A stretch of 64,000 nucleotides of DNA, taken from assembly GCA_030685235.1 (NCBI GenBank), contig MU839156.1:124001-188000 (forward strand). Direction: 5' to 3'. Below are positions 13,007-24,822 of this stretch, piece after piece. The notes beneath the pieces are model-generated. The model was given only the letters and a program-made list of their open reading frames with translations. It did not search any database and was not told where the DNA came from. The stretch comes from Copromyces sp. CBS 386.78 (Eukaryota > Ascomycota > Sordariomycetes > Sordariales > Sordariaceae). Made by a program: the position numbers and the translations under genes. How positions within the stretch are numbered: position 1 is the first letter of the stretch; every line of letters begins with the position of its first letter.

Positions 13007-13989
13007 TAAAATTAAAGGAATATAATAGTAAAAACTAGAGTAAAATACTTCTATTATTATAAGTAATCTTAATAGAAGGATCTTTATACTACAACGTATT
13101 ATCTATTACCAAAATACTATAATAATTAAGAAAGGGATTCATTTTAAAGAGTACTTCCTCCTCGAACTATATAATAAACCCAACCGTATTAATTACTCCC
13201 TTATAATATAATACGTCGATAAAACTATCGATAATTAACGCTAGCAATAAATAAAACTGCTTACCCCTAATTAAAACGCTATCTAACTATAAAAAATACC
13301 CTTTAACGCCTATCCTATACAACGAACGCTATCCCTCTTATTAACTCCAAACTCATTACAAAATACGTACATCTCTATTAAGAACTTCGAAACCTTCCGT
13401 AACCAATCGAATCTTAATAGATCGCTACGCTAGGAAGCCTTATAAGCTATCCTCTTATTCTTCTATTTCGAAGCCTTTAAATATTTTAAAATAATTGCTA
13501 TCGATATATATATATCTAGTTCACTAACGAAAAAATACTATATCTCATCGAAATAAAGGTCGGGTTTATATCGAAGGAGTTCGAAAACTTCCTATACACC
13601 AATAAATTAAATACAATTCGAAATTATTATATATATATACCTATACTAACCTCTATAGCCCAAAGCGCTAATATAATAAAATTAAAAGAAGTACGAAGCT
13701 CTAAATATAGTTTACTAATCGTTTTATAATTCTTCTTTAAACGCCAAATCTATCGCTCGCTAATACCAACGGTTTACGTAATTTTACGTAAATACTCGCC
13801 AGCGACTAGTATTACGTAAATAGTTTGCCGCTGCTAGCTATTTATATAGTACGTTATAGTTGTAACTATTGTATATCGATACAATTTCAATTTCCGGTCA
13901 AAACGGTCAAATTTGAATGCAAATCGAATATAAAACGACGGAATTATCAATCTTTACGATCTAGAAAGTCGATATTAATACATATATAT

Positions 13990-15840
13990 ATATCTGGCGG
14001 CCAGATGCAAAAGTGGGGACTAACACCGTGCTTGCAAGGCACAGTAGTAGGCATGTACATTGCCAATATCTGCCAAGTAACATTATTCCGCAGTGGGAAG
14101 TGCCCAATCTGCTGGTCCCGGTTAGTGCAGTCTTCTTACACTCGTACCCTGGTCTAACCCCACGCCATTGAAAGCCATACAAGTGCACGTAACCACTGCA
14201 ATGTGCAAATGTACCCCTCTGCATCAATGCTCTCCTAGAACAACACCTCATCCACAAACCACCTCAGCTACAATCATCCAACCCAGACCATCTGATCTGT
14301 CCAACCTCTATCGACGAGACCGGGTGTTTTCCCACCATCGACGACTGCTTACCTTGTTGACGTCAAAAGGTCAGTTTGTATTTGTCCGTTAACTGTTGTT
14401 ACATGTTGCCCACTTCCCCAACCTCAAGGCAGCATCAACAATGATGATACCTTGCCCAACCCGGGCCACCGGTCGAAAAGGGTGCGTCTAGAACAGACGG
14501 GAGTCTTGGACGGTGTACATCCGGTATACCCTGTATCAAAGGGATGCTACCATTCCTCATTTATCATTTATCCCAATCGTCGGTCGACCCTGGAACCCTG
14601 GATGGCATCCCATGGCATCCATCCACACTTCGTCCACCCAACTCACCAGCTCATACCACGACTCTCCACGTACCCGTGTAGCTCCCCATTCGCTCTCATT
14701 TCTGCAGTCTCTCCCGTTCTTTGGTATCTTGCACCTCGATACGCAACACATCTCGATTGCCAAAGTGTCCAAGGCACCCGGGCCTCTCTCGGTGTCCGTC
14801 TCTGCTTCCAGGAAAAAGGGTGACTGAGCTTTGCGTCAAAACCCCCCCATGTTATATCCACTCACAAGGGAGGACGGAAACTCGATCACATCTCCCAAAA
14901 GTTATAACCGAAAAAGGGTTGGACAGCCGAGCGTTAGCATTTCACTTTCTTGTCGCGACGCCTCGAAACGTTCTTGTCCCAAGTTCTTGGACTGCTCTGG
15001 CCGCCCATCATCCTAGGCCCTCCTCTTGATCTGCCTCGCCTTGCCCAAGACCCATCCCTCGTCTCCAATGAGTCCCTCAACCTGGCGCTTCGGCTGGCCT
15101 AGAGGCTGCCTGCCTACCAGGGCTGTTACACACTACCGCATACCCATTCCCATTCTTGGTGTTCCCCGGGCTGCAGTATCCAAGCTAGAGGGCAAACCAA
15201 CATGGTCCGGGACGCTCACCTGCCTCGGCCGGCAGCCCGTCTACAGGTTGAAACATTTCTGCAAGTGACAGAGTAGAGGCTAATAGACTGACACTGTACA
15301 GGCTGCCATTCCGTTTCGACGACCGAATTAGCAAAAGTCGGCCCACTCTAGATACAACAGGTTCCTTGACCCCTGGACTGAGGCTTGCCAGATCTCCCAT
15401 CTCATCTTGCTGCAGGCCGTGCCGCCGTGGGTGAACAGGTTACTTCCGGGCGTCGCTCTTTGACCCTGGACAGCTACTACCCACTAACCCCTTGCGTGCT
15501 AATACCAGCACCCCAAGCCACAAATCGAGAAGCTCCGTAGAAGCTCTAGTCTAGGAGCTCTCCGGACGCGCGGGACAGGACAGGACGGTACCTAGCAGGC
15601 CATTCTGCAGCTGACCACCCAGTCGGGTCTCTCATCATGTCAATAAAGTAAGTCTACATCTGCTGTTCTTTATCTTCGTGACCCTTTGGCAAGCCAACTC
15701 TGCATCATCGTATTCCCCAGGGCTTCCGTTCCGGGTGCCGTTGTCTCCTCTTTTTCTTCCTGTCAATATATTTCAATATCGGGATCCTGTCACACATACC
15801 ACCTAATCCGGACCCACCTCCTCGTCCCGTCCAAGTCACC
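13990..15840. other. heterochromatin edge and upstream region, no gene
   Basis: Composition changes within some tens of bases around 13,990 from RIP-mutated to ordinary DNA. The stretch to 15,840 has open frames up to about 120 codons, but none with family resemblance, a splice pattern or a sensible start. The last few hundred bases are probably the promoter and 5' leader of the GRAM-domain gene. Confidence 0.6.
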
Positions 15841-16569
15841 ATGGCCGACCAATTCTTGGTCGAGGCGCACAGATGGACGCTTGCTCAGCATTCGATTACT
15901 GACGAGAGAGAAAGTTGGGTCATGTTGACCCGTGATGGGCAGATCCAGAAACTCCCTGGTGAAAAGATTCTCCTTACCTCCAAGCCGCGAGTTGGCCTTG
16001 AGCTCTCGGTCCCAAAGGAGCTGCAGGTAGCAGAGCCTTTTTCTGTCAAGAGCGATAATGGAATAGCATACATCACCAATGAGAGGGTAAGTTCGGCGCC
16101 GATTTCATGTTGATGTTGCGGTCTAACTGGCCTATAGATCATTTACCTCCCGGCCAGGTCGACCGAGGCTTTTCGATCTTTCTTCGCGCCTCCCCTTAAC
16201 TTCACCGACGTGCGCATCAACTCGTCCTGGATTGGGCCTTGGAGCTGGACAAGCATGGTCAGGACTGTTCCGAACGGGGGCGTACCGCCGGAGATCCCCA
16301 GGATCGAGTGCAAGTTGACCTTCAAGGATGGCGGACACACCGACTTCCAAGCGAAGTACGAGTGGCTGAGGGACCGATTACTTCATGCCCAAAGCCTTGG
16401 ACTTACCCCTGGACAAAACCTTGAGCCACCGCCACCCTACGATGATGCTCAAGCTTCTGGGCCTTCCTCGAGCACACCTGCGTCTGGACCGTCCGGGAAC
16501 ATGACGAGCGATCGGAACCAAGTGCCCCAGCCAGGCCCAGATGAGCCGCCTCCTGACTACACGGCATAA
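15841..16569 (+). CDS. GRAM-domain PPxY protein, WBP2-like
   Basis: This is a 225-residue protein in two exons, 15,841-16,086 and 16,138-16,569. The 51-bp intron has a GTAAGT donor, a CTAAC branch site and a TAG acceptor, and falls in phase 0. The start ATG has a good context (caccATGG). The N-terminal ~130 residues match the GRAM/PH-like fold of WW-domain-binding protein 2: a stretch around I-A-Y-I-T-N-E-R-I-I-Y-L-P, then S-F-F-A-P and W-I-G-P-W-S-W. The C-terminal ~60 residues are Pro-rich, with two PPxY motifs (PPPY and PPDY), the known ligands of WW domains such as those of Nedd4/Rsp5 ubiquitin ligases. A role as an adaptor for such a ligase at membranes is inferred from the family. It runs in the same direction as qcr6, with about 1.1 kb between them. 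Confidence 0.88.
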
Positions 16570-17645
16570 TTGCCCGACGTTCTCATCAAGATTGCGTTGA
16601 AGCTGGGAATGGCTTACGGACACCACCAATACTGCCCAGTATTGGGCAAACGTTCGAATGTCTCCGAGTATACATTTCTTTTCCAGTCCCCCCCGATCAG
16701 CAACGGAAACATGCACGTCATATGGCTATTGGTTATAGGAGTCTGTTCGGTCAATCTAGCGTCAGTCATTGGGATTATTCATGTGACGTCGAATTTTTGA
16801 TTGAAAAGAATTACAAGGTCAGAGATACAATGTGATTGGTCGGACTGGGACGCCGTCCCATGAGTGGATGGATTGTCCGTAGCAAATGGAGGCAACCGTT
16901 TTTTTCATTGTACATAGCCATAGCGTATAGTCCATATTTAGTTTGCTAAATATCCATTGGCTCCCAAAGCTTGAAATACCCTTGTCGATGTCTCGCGCTC
17001 AGAAGTATCTGTGGTGTGCATAATCGGACAGAAACAGAAAGCGGCTGCCTGTCACGTATCAGTGATGACTGACAGGGTTAGCAACGACAGCAACGCCAGC
17101 ACGATATCGACATCACTTGGTGATTATGGTTGGTGTTGGTCAGTCGCCAGAAAGCGGGCAAGTCCTTCGTAGCATTTTCCTATTCAGTGAACCGGTCAGT
17201 CGAGACAGCAATCAATGTCGGCAGCGTGGGGGCTGTGATAGAGACATCAAGTTTCCCTCACAGCAGAGTCCGGAGTCCAGACAGAAACCGCACAGTTGAG
17301 TCTCGAGCTCGCACTGACCCAACAAACGAGCTTCCAAGTTTCGAGAGCGTGAAAGTACTTGCACGTGATGCCGTCCAATGACCGCGGGATTACCCGGGGG
17401 CAGCTTCCACTTGAGCGTATATCGATAGGCAGAGACCAATCAGCAATTGCCAATTGCAAGAGGGACGGCGAGAGGCAGCGCTCGGGCCAGAAGCTGGGGC
17501 CACCCGGGAGCAATGGAGCCAAGCAAGAAGCTCGGTTTACCCGATTTTTGATCGAGAAGGCTTGCTCAACGTCGCGCCATATCAACAACCTACCGACAAG
17601 ACCACCGCAACTTTTCTTCTCGCCGCCACCCCCGCGATTTTCACA
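16570..17645. other. intergenic, no gene seen
   Basis: This holds the 3' flank of the GRAM gene and the 5' flank of qcr6. The overlapping open frames at 17.2-17.9 kb run through the first qcr6 exon out of frame and are shadows. No RNA gene was recognised. Confidence 0.55.
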
Positions 17646-18753
17646 ATGGGTTTCTGGGACGCTGTCACTGACCTCATCGACGCGGCCACCCCGTGGGCCA
17701 CCGTCGAGGCCGAGGCCCCTGCGGATATCCCCGCCGAGGTATGCCATGACCACCACCATCACTACCAGCTTTCCATATGCCCCGGGTACCCGAAACATGG
17801 ACCGAGATACAGTCTGCCACGATAAGAAAGAGGAGGGGGAGGACTGGTCAACACGACGGTTGAAGCTCTACCCTATCTGGTACAGGAACAGAGGGGCATG
17901 GTGGGGGATGCACCGTGGTTGAGGGCTTTGTTTGCGTCATAAGCCATGGAGGAGGGGGACCTACGTGGAAGTGGGAGAGCAAGCTTGCTGACGGCCAATT
18001 CATGATATAGTCTGCCCCTGCTGCCGAGAGCACCGAGGAGACCACCGCCGAGACCAAGGCTGAGGAGCCCGCTGCCGCCGCCGAGGAGCCCGAGGAGGAG
18101 GCTGAGGCTGAGGAGGAGGCTGAGGAGGAGGAGGACGAGGACGAGATCGTCGATCCCAAGGAGACCCTTGAGGAGGGTGGGTAGCCTGTCTCTTTTCTCT
18201 CCCCGTTTCCGGACCAACACATTTTACACATCACTCGACGACCACAACCATCCGGCCTTCCGCGACCATCACCTCGACGGACCTTGCGCCTATAGGAACC
18301 CTGCGTTCCCGCACCGAGCCTCGGGCACTGGCGCTTCTTCTCAACCAAAAGAACTGCCAATGACTAAGCGACCGCCGAACTTGGGTCGATATCGCCCGGC
18401 CTTTAATCTTTAGACCACGTTCTCCAACACCTACTTGTTACGGAGCCCAACTCAAGACGGAACATGATGTGCTAACGGGGGTATCGCTTACAGAGTGCCG
18501 CAACTCCAAGGAGTGCGCTCCCGCCAAGCACCACTACGATGAGTGCGTCGCCCGCGTCACCGGCGGTGCTGGTGCGGAAGGCGAGGACTGCGTTGAGGAG
18601 TGTACGTTCATATAGTCCCCCCCCTCGTTGCCCACAGGCACGCATAGGACAGGCTTTACTTACTAGGAACCTTGCGCGACAACAACAGTCTTCCACCTCG
18701 CCCACTGCGCCACCCAGTGCGCCGCTCCCAAGCTCTGGAACGTCCTCAAATAA
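17646..18753 (+). CDS. qcr6: cytochrome bc1 complex hinge subunit Qcr6
   Basis: This is a 143-residue protein in four exons: 17,646-17,738, 18,011-18,176, 18,494-18,601 and 18,689-18,753. All junctions keep frame with GT...AG ends; introns are 272, 317 and 87 bp. The N-terminus is MGFWDAVTDLIDAA. A long Glu/Ala-rich acidic run follows (about residues 35-80) and then the conserved hinge domain, with C-R-N-S-K-E-C and H-H-Y-D-E-C, and D-C-V-E-E-F-F-H-L-A-H-C near the end, ending W-N-V-L-K. Family members form two disulphides in a helical hairpin that contacts cytochrome c1 on the intermembrane side of complex III and help dock cytochrome c. The acidic run is typical of fungal Qcr6. Three introns in such a short gene are notable but all sites are strong. 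Confidence 0.95.
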
Positions 18754-20543
18754 GCGATCGATCTACCTTGACGGTCGTTCCGCACTCCTGATGCGCCTGC
18801 GACTTTCTTGACCCCCAACGCCCGACAGTCCGACAACGAGAAAGCGACCCCTTTGAACAACAACAAAGGTTATAGACCAGGAGGAGCTATTTCTTTAACA
18901 TGGAGACAATGGGGCGTTTTACGATAGACAAGATAAACAAAGCAAAACCAACCAACGTACGTTCAATCGTTACGATGACGACCGGGAATAGAAAGCAGAT
19001 AATGAGGATATCCAATCGCCAAAGTTCAAAAATCATCAGCAGCAGCCATCATGGAACACGAACACAGAATCGGGATAGCGAAACAGTGCCAGGTGCAAAA
19101 AAAAGAAAGGTGGGGAGGAAAAGGGGGAAAGGGGCTTGCAAAGAGTTTACACATCCATGCTGTATGATGATTGTGTTTACACTTACCTTTTTCCCTCAAC
19201 TTTCCGCACGAACGTATGTATAGGGCTGGGAAAGCAGAGGCCGGCATTGCGCAGTCGTATTCTGCCATGGTTACGGCATGTCATGTCTGATTCCGTTCTT
19301 CTTCCCCAGCCTTGTTGTGTTTGCTCTGTATCATAATCCTTCCGAAGTCACCTAACTCTCAAAAGCAGACACAGGTGAACCCTCTCAATAGACACCCTTT
19401 TTTTAGCTCACTCTTTTTTTTGCTCCCAGTCGGTTTTTTTTCTCGCACGTTACACTTGGCTCACGGAAAGACATGGTTCACGGTGCGTCCATCTGCTTGG
19501 AAATGGCGATGCCAACAACAACAATGACGAGAGGCCCCACGCCATCACAATACGCGAACGAACACTTGGAAACAAGAGAAGGCCGAGGCTACTAGGTATT
19601 GCGTCTTTATGCCATGACAAGTGATTGACGCGGCCTCTTCTATACTGTAAGTCTACACTGTCGCTTCTCGATGTTGGGTGGTGAGGATCTGATGGGGGGG
19701 TTTGAACTGAGAGAAGGCAGCCCCTCACTGTCGACTGTACGCACTTCTCTTTTTACTAATTTATGTAACACATTGAACCCAGTAACAGAAAATCTGGGGT
19801 AGAAAAAAAAAAAAAAGGGTTCGGGTTCGGGTTTCAAAAAGCGATGAACCTATCATGCACGATGCATTTTAACCGTTCATTTTGCGTTGAATAACCCCGA
19901 CCCCGACACACAAAAGTCGACGAGGATCACACGCTTTTGCCGCGCCGCTAGCCAAGAAATGGGAAGGTTGCTAGAAAAGCGGTCTTGAACCTTTCTTGGA
20001 TAGGTTGCCGAGACTTTCTGGAAGCGTGATATAGCGTACCATTCACCCATCCAATGTGCGGGTGCAGCGATCAATTTCCCTGTCCGAAGTCCCGTCCGAG
20101 AGTCTTTTCTTTCTGGCCGGCTTCCATTCATTTGATCCCGTGCAAAGTGTGAAGGTGCGGTGCGGTAGGAATGCGACGAGTAACTCTTTCCATCTTTTCA
20201 TTCACTCATTCATTCATTTCAGTATCATCATCTCAGACTTGATGGTAAGTTCTTCTCATCTCCTGCGCTCGCTCGCATCTACAACAGACGGCAGTTCTGT
20301 TCTGCTCGGACTTCTCTGGCGGAACACCGTGACCGAAGCGCGACTGGAATCCGAATGCGAACAAGCTAAATCAAACACTTCTGCCACAAAGTCTTGGACA
20401 TCTCGAATCCTGCCACAAACAAAGAGCCTCCTCCCCCTTTTGAAAAGCAAGCCCACACAAGGCATTAACAAACCACCCCCGGGCAATAATACAAAAGCAG
20501 AGCCGCCTGCGTAACCGCAAAGCGACAAAGAGAATTGAGAGAC
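18754..20543. other. intergenic, no gene seen
   Basis: This is the qcr6 3' flank and transporter upstream region. It has a short poly-A run near 19,803. A 152-codon open frame at 20,056-20,514 is rich in Ser/Thr, shows no family resemblance, and probably lies in the transporter's 5' leader. Confidence 0.5.
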
Positions 20544-23032
20544 ATGGACACAATGGACCACGACCATGATCATGACCACGACCACGATCACGACCAGGCC
20601 ACCATCCACAGCAGCCGCCATTCTCACCATACTACTACTACTTCGCACCGTGACAGCCACGACGATTATCAAGCTCGGTTATCATATCCGCACACTAAAC
20701 TTCCTGGCACCACCACCACCACCACCGCCCTCAATAGCAATGGCGGTAGTAGCAGAACGGGGAGTAGTGGAAATGCCGGCAGCAAGGAAAAGCGCAGCGA
20801 TATCGAGATTGAAATAGTGGGGATCGAAATGAAGGAGCAGAGTCCGAGTAACAACACCCGGACAACGATGAATGGTAATGAGACGGAAAAGGAATGGCGG
20901 CGGGGTCCAGGCGCAGGCGCAGGCGGAAATCGGGGTGAGGTACTATCGGATTCCGAAAAGAAAAGCGGCACCGGCAGCAGTGGATCACGCTCGGCATCCA
21001 CCGACTCCGGATCGGTGGTCTCCACCACTCTCGGCGCCGGGACCGAGGCAGCGGTTAGTAGTGCCGGGGCGACTACCGGCGGCGGCGTTGGACTCGGACT
21101 TGGAATTGACGGAGCGGGTGATGATGGCAATGGCAATGAGGAGCAAAGAGTGGAAAGAGACAGTGAGGGAAGGCCGGTGGTGTACAAAGTCTATAAGAGG
21201 AGGTGGTTTGGGTTGGTGCAGTTGACCTTGTTGAATATCATTGTTAGTTGGGATGTAAGTTGCCTTTTTTCCTCGTGCCGTCTTATTTTTCAGCCTCAGC
21301 ACCGTCCGGGATGAGCCTCCAGGATGGATAAATGACCCTATCGTTGTTCGAGTTGGGATCTGGGGAGATGCCACGACCCGCAAGTGCGTGGCTGGCTGGT
21401 TGCATATCGATCCCGTCTTACGCCGAGTAAGCAACCAAGCAACTTCAAAGGTACGGGATCGGGGCCGTCCGTCTTACACAAACGGACGCTCGCGATGATG
21501 TTATTGGGTTGTTGGAACTTTTTAGTCTGCACTCCCAATCTCTGTTCGTGTACGCCACTTAGACTGGATTTGAAGTTGAGGTGTTGCTGTGGTCATATCT
21601 CAGTTTTTGCGCCACTATGGTTTACCCAAGTTACGCCATGTGTTTACTTTGGGATAACTCTACATGGAATCAAAACATGTACTCCCGAGAGTGGACAGAG
21701 AAGGACACTCGCCAATGAAGCATCACTCCTCACTTCCACCATCTTGTCATGCCCAAGAAATTCAACTAGGTAACCAAACTAACAACCCCCTTCCCCCCAC
21801 AGTGGCTCACCTTCTCCCCCGTCGCCGCCCACGCCGCCACCTACTTCGGCACCACGCAGACAACCATCAACTGGCTCAGCACCGCCTTCCTCTTCGCCTT
21901 CACCTTCATCACCCCGCTCGTCATCTACGTCCTGCACCTTGGCCCCAAGCTCTCCATCACCGTCGCCGCCGCCCTCCTTCTCGTCGGGAACTGGGTCCGC
22001 TACGGCGGCTCCCACTCTTCCTCCTCTGGCCACTTCGGCGTCGTCATGTTCGGACAAATCCTCGTCGGCCTAGCCCAACCATTCGTCCTCGCCGCTCCCG
22101 CCCGGTATTCAGATCTCTGGTTCACCAACCGTGGCCGCGTAGCCGCCACGGCATTGACTTCGCTCGCCAACCCGTTCGGCGCCGCCCTCGGTCAACTGAT
22201 CGTTCCATTCTGGGTTAACCAGCCCTCGGACGTGTCGCGCATGGTGCTTTACGTGTCCATCATCTCCTCCGTCTGCGCCGTCCCAGCATTCTTCATCCCC
22301 GCCGCGCCTCCCACGCCCGCTGCCCCGTCTTCCACGACGCCCAAACTCCCCTTGCGCACCTCGGCCGCCATCTTGCTTGGCCACGCCGAGTTTTGGCTCT
22401 TGTTCGTTCCGTTCGCCGTTTACGTGGGCACCTTCAACTCCCTCTCCTCTTTGCTCACCCAAGTAATGGAACCGTACGGCTACAGCGACGAGGAAGCCGG
22501 CATCGCGGGCGCCGTGCTCATCGTGGTCGGGCTTGTCGTGTCCGCCATCACCTCCCCGATCATCGACAGGACCAAGGCCTTTCTCACCACCATCCGCATC
22601 GCCGCCCCCCTGATCGGAATCTGCTACCTCGTTTTCCTCTGGATGCCGGGCACCAGGGACTCGGGCGGCTTAGCGGGCCCGTACGTGATTCTCGCCATGC
22701 TGGGCGCCGCGAGTTTCTCTCTGGTGCCGGTGGTGGTGGAGTTTTTGGTGGAGGTGACGCACCCGATCAGTCCCGAGGTTACCAGCACGTTGGCGTGGAG
22801 CGGGGGACAGGTTTTGGGCGGGGTGTTTATTATTGTTTCGGGGGCGTTGAAAGAGGAAAAAGGAAAGGGGGGGAGGCCGGATGGGAATATGTATTGGGCG
22901 CTGGTGTTTCATGCTGTGGTTGCTATGGTGGCGGTGCCGGTGCCGCTTTGTTTGGGGATGTTTGGTAGGGGGGATAGGGTTAGTTTGAGGAGGGTTAGGT
23001 CGGATGATGGGATTCGGACGGGAGGAGTGTGA
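20544..23032 (+). CDS. MFS transporter of the FLVCR-like group
   Basis: The protein has 646 residues from exons 20,544-21,254 and 21,803-23,032. The 548-bp intron (GTAAGT ... CACAG) is long for this window. It falls in phase 0 inside the first membrane segment, between S-W-D and W-L-T-F. Residues 1-215 are a hydrophilic tail that opens with alternating His/Asp (about residues 5-16) and is then Ser/Gly/Thr-rich. The membrane part starts at about 218 with [14 protein letters not shown] and shows about 12 hydrophobic segments. Conserved FLVCR-type pieces are [21 protein letters not shown], and [11 protein letters not shown] after helix 4. Animal relatives carry haem, choline or ethanolamine, so the fungal substrate is unknown. 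An alternative ATG three codons downstream changes nothing. Location at the plasma or an internal membrane is inferred. Confidence 0.88.
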
Positions 23033-23327
23033 CGGAGGGGACGGCTTGAGATTTTTTTTTTTTATCAGGAGGGTTTGAGGATGCGATGTGAATGGCGTTA
23101 TGATGGATGATGGTGTATATGTGTTATGGTTTTGTTTATATGTATGAGGATGCGATGAACATTCTCCTTTATACCCATGTGAGACGGGTTTTTGGGTACA
23201 TTTATTATGGTTATTATCTTGTATATATAGGTCTTCTCACTCGTTTGCTCCTCCTCCTCATAAAGCAGGACAGGACAGGGGTAATGATTACTTTTTAAAC
23301 CAGCCTTGAGATTAACACCATCACTCA

Positions 23328-24822
23328 TCACTTTCTCCCAAGAACCCTTCCCAGCCTCCCCTCCCACTCCCCCCTCAACTTCTCCATCTCCTGCCAACAG
23401 TCCACCCCCAACATCTCAAACTGCTCCCTCTTCTCCTCGGTCAAATCTGTCGCCCCGGACTTCCTCCCCACGATCTTCCTTGCCGCACCCCTCTCCCCCT
23501 TCTCATTCTTTAATTCCTTCCTCGTCTCAACCGTCCCATCCCACCCCCAGCCCTCAACCTCGGTCTTCTTCACTCTGCACTCCCCCCACCAATCCGTGCT
23601 CGACCCCCACTTGACGTGCTCAGCCTTGACCGCGTCCAAGGCCTCCTGTTCCTGCAAGGCAAGCCACACGGGTGCCACGGCGCCGTTGTATCCCGTTATC
23701 GGATGCCAGGGGGAGCCGAGCCAGCGCGCAATGTACAGCACCACGCGGTACCAGAAGAACATGAAGGCGTTGAGCGGGAATAGGGTGGTTTGCACGATGC
23801 CCGGGTGGACGAGGTAGATCCTGGGCGGGGTAGTGTGGGATGTTGACTTGGTAGCCGGTTGGAGGTACGAGTTGACAAACGGCCTCGCGGACGGCAAGGT
23901 GGCGGTCAGGCAGAGCACGTCCGTCAGCCGCTTGGTGCTCTCGTAGGCGGCGTTGGTCTTGATGGCTTGGAAGTCGGAGAGCTCGAGGTTCTTCCACCCG
24001 GGCTCGATGGAGGATTCCCAGATTATGCGGCCGGGAGGGATTGTCTCAGGATCAGACTCGGAGCGGCTGAGCAGGGGCACGAGCTTGTGGGCAAAGAGGT
24101 AGTGACCGAAGACGTTTGCGCAAAAGACTTGGCCCATTTCGGGAACCTTTTCTTCCTTGACGTCGGGCAGGGGGTTGACGACGTGGCCGGCCGTGGCGGC
24201 CTTGAAGGTCGGCCAGGTGGTGGCTTGGACGAGACCCTTGGTGAAGATGTTGTGGAAGACCTTGGGCCAGTCCAGGCCGGTCCAGCCGCCCATGCCGGCG
24301 TTGAAGATGACCGAGTCGAGACGGGGTATCCTCACGTCGGCGAGGGAGGTGAAGTACAAGGCATCGTTATCGTTGGCGGGGCTGCTCACGGTGCCGTTGA
24401 CAAGCTGTTCGGCGGCGCGGTGGACGTCGGCAAGGTTGCACAGGTCCAGTTGGACGCTGAGGATGTGGATGCGCTTGGTGACGGACCGGGGATCGTAGTT
24501 GGGGCCGGCGCGGGAGCGGAGGATGTCGTCGGTGGTTGCGAATTCGCGGGCATGTCGACGGAGGGCATCGATGGTCTCTTGCGACTTTTTGACGCTGCGG
24601 GTGGTGGGGATGACGACGAGGTGGGAGGTCAGGGAGCGGGTCGTGAGGTACTCGTCGATCAGACGTTGACAGATGGCGAAGCCGATGCCACTGGAGTCGC
24701 ATTGGATGTTAGTATGTATGTTGTGGATGATGATGTTGCTGGGAGACTTGCCTGTTGGCGCCCGTAACCAAAGCGAAGAGGGTGTCCTCAGGAGGGACCG
24801 AATCCCATGGTGCTGGGACCAT
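23328..24822 (-). CDS. erg27: 3-ketosteroid reductase Erg27
   Basis: This is a 477-residue short-chain dehydrogenase in two exons: 24,822-24,752 and 24,690-23,328. The 61-bp intron begins GC rather than GT (AG|GCAAGT), has a perfect ACTAAC branch site and ends CCAG. Joining the exons restores the cofactor motif T-G-A-N-S-G-I-G at about residues 20-27. Further marks are a V-I-F-N-A-G-M-G block, an active-site Y-E-S-T-K (YxxxK) and a conserved P-R-I-Y-L-V-H-P-G-I-V-Q-T stretch. Erg27 reduces the C-3 ketone in C-4 demethylation of ergosterol precursors at the ER together with Erg25, Erg26 and Erg28. The C-terminal ~90 residues are Glu/Lys-rich. It is transcribed away from the OB-fold gene; the two starts are 493 bp apart. 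Confidence 0.93.

Larger units (their letters stand above)
12150..13560 (-). pseudogene. Tc1/mariner DDE transposase relic
   Basis: On the minus strand, 13,560 to 13,015 reads as a DDE_3-type transposase with stops. Recognisable pieces are the basic R-G-K-Q stretch followed by L-L-L-A-L-I-I-D-S-F-I-D-V-L, an F-E-E-E-V-L block, and the L-V-I-D-N motif that carries the second catalytic Asp. The frame then reaches the conserved P-Y-S-P-D-F / N-P-I-E box. This box is split by an inserted element (12,302-13,006): the N-P-I-E half lies on the far side, at about 12,270-12,294, and the C-terminal part runs to about 12,150. All coding potential is lost through RIP-type changes. The N-terminal DNA-binding part, expected above 13.56 kb, was not resolved. 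Confidence 0.75.
1..13990. repeat. RIP-mutated AT-rich heterochromatin block
   Basis: The whole block is AT-rich, has almost no CpA or TpG, is full of TpA, and is closed by stops in every frame. It contrasts sharply with the mixed composition right of about 14 kb. This is the known outcome of RIP in Neurospora, which turns CpA into TpA in duplicated DNA. Recognisable relics are listed separately. Small patches keep TG/CA and GC-rich words (about 7,020-7,140, 8,090-8,150, 10,900-11,110 and 12,360-12,970), so they escaped or arrived later. The many short open frames are chance products of AT-rich DNA; none looks like a working gene. Confidence 0.93.

Noticed and set aside
17247..17922. Long overlapping frames on both strands upstream of and across qcr6 exon 1
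   Set aside because: They overlap the true qcr6 start out of frame and match no family; GC-rich shadows.
23859..24767. 302-codon plus-strand frame opposite erg27
   Set aside because: It is Gly/Val/Asp-rich antisense of a GC-rich coding exon; no independent evidence.
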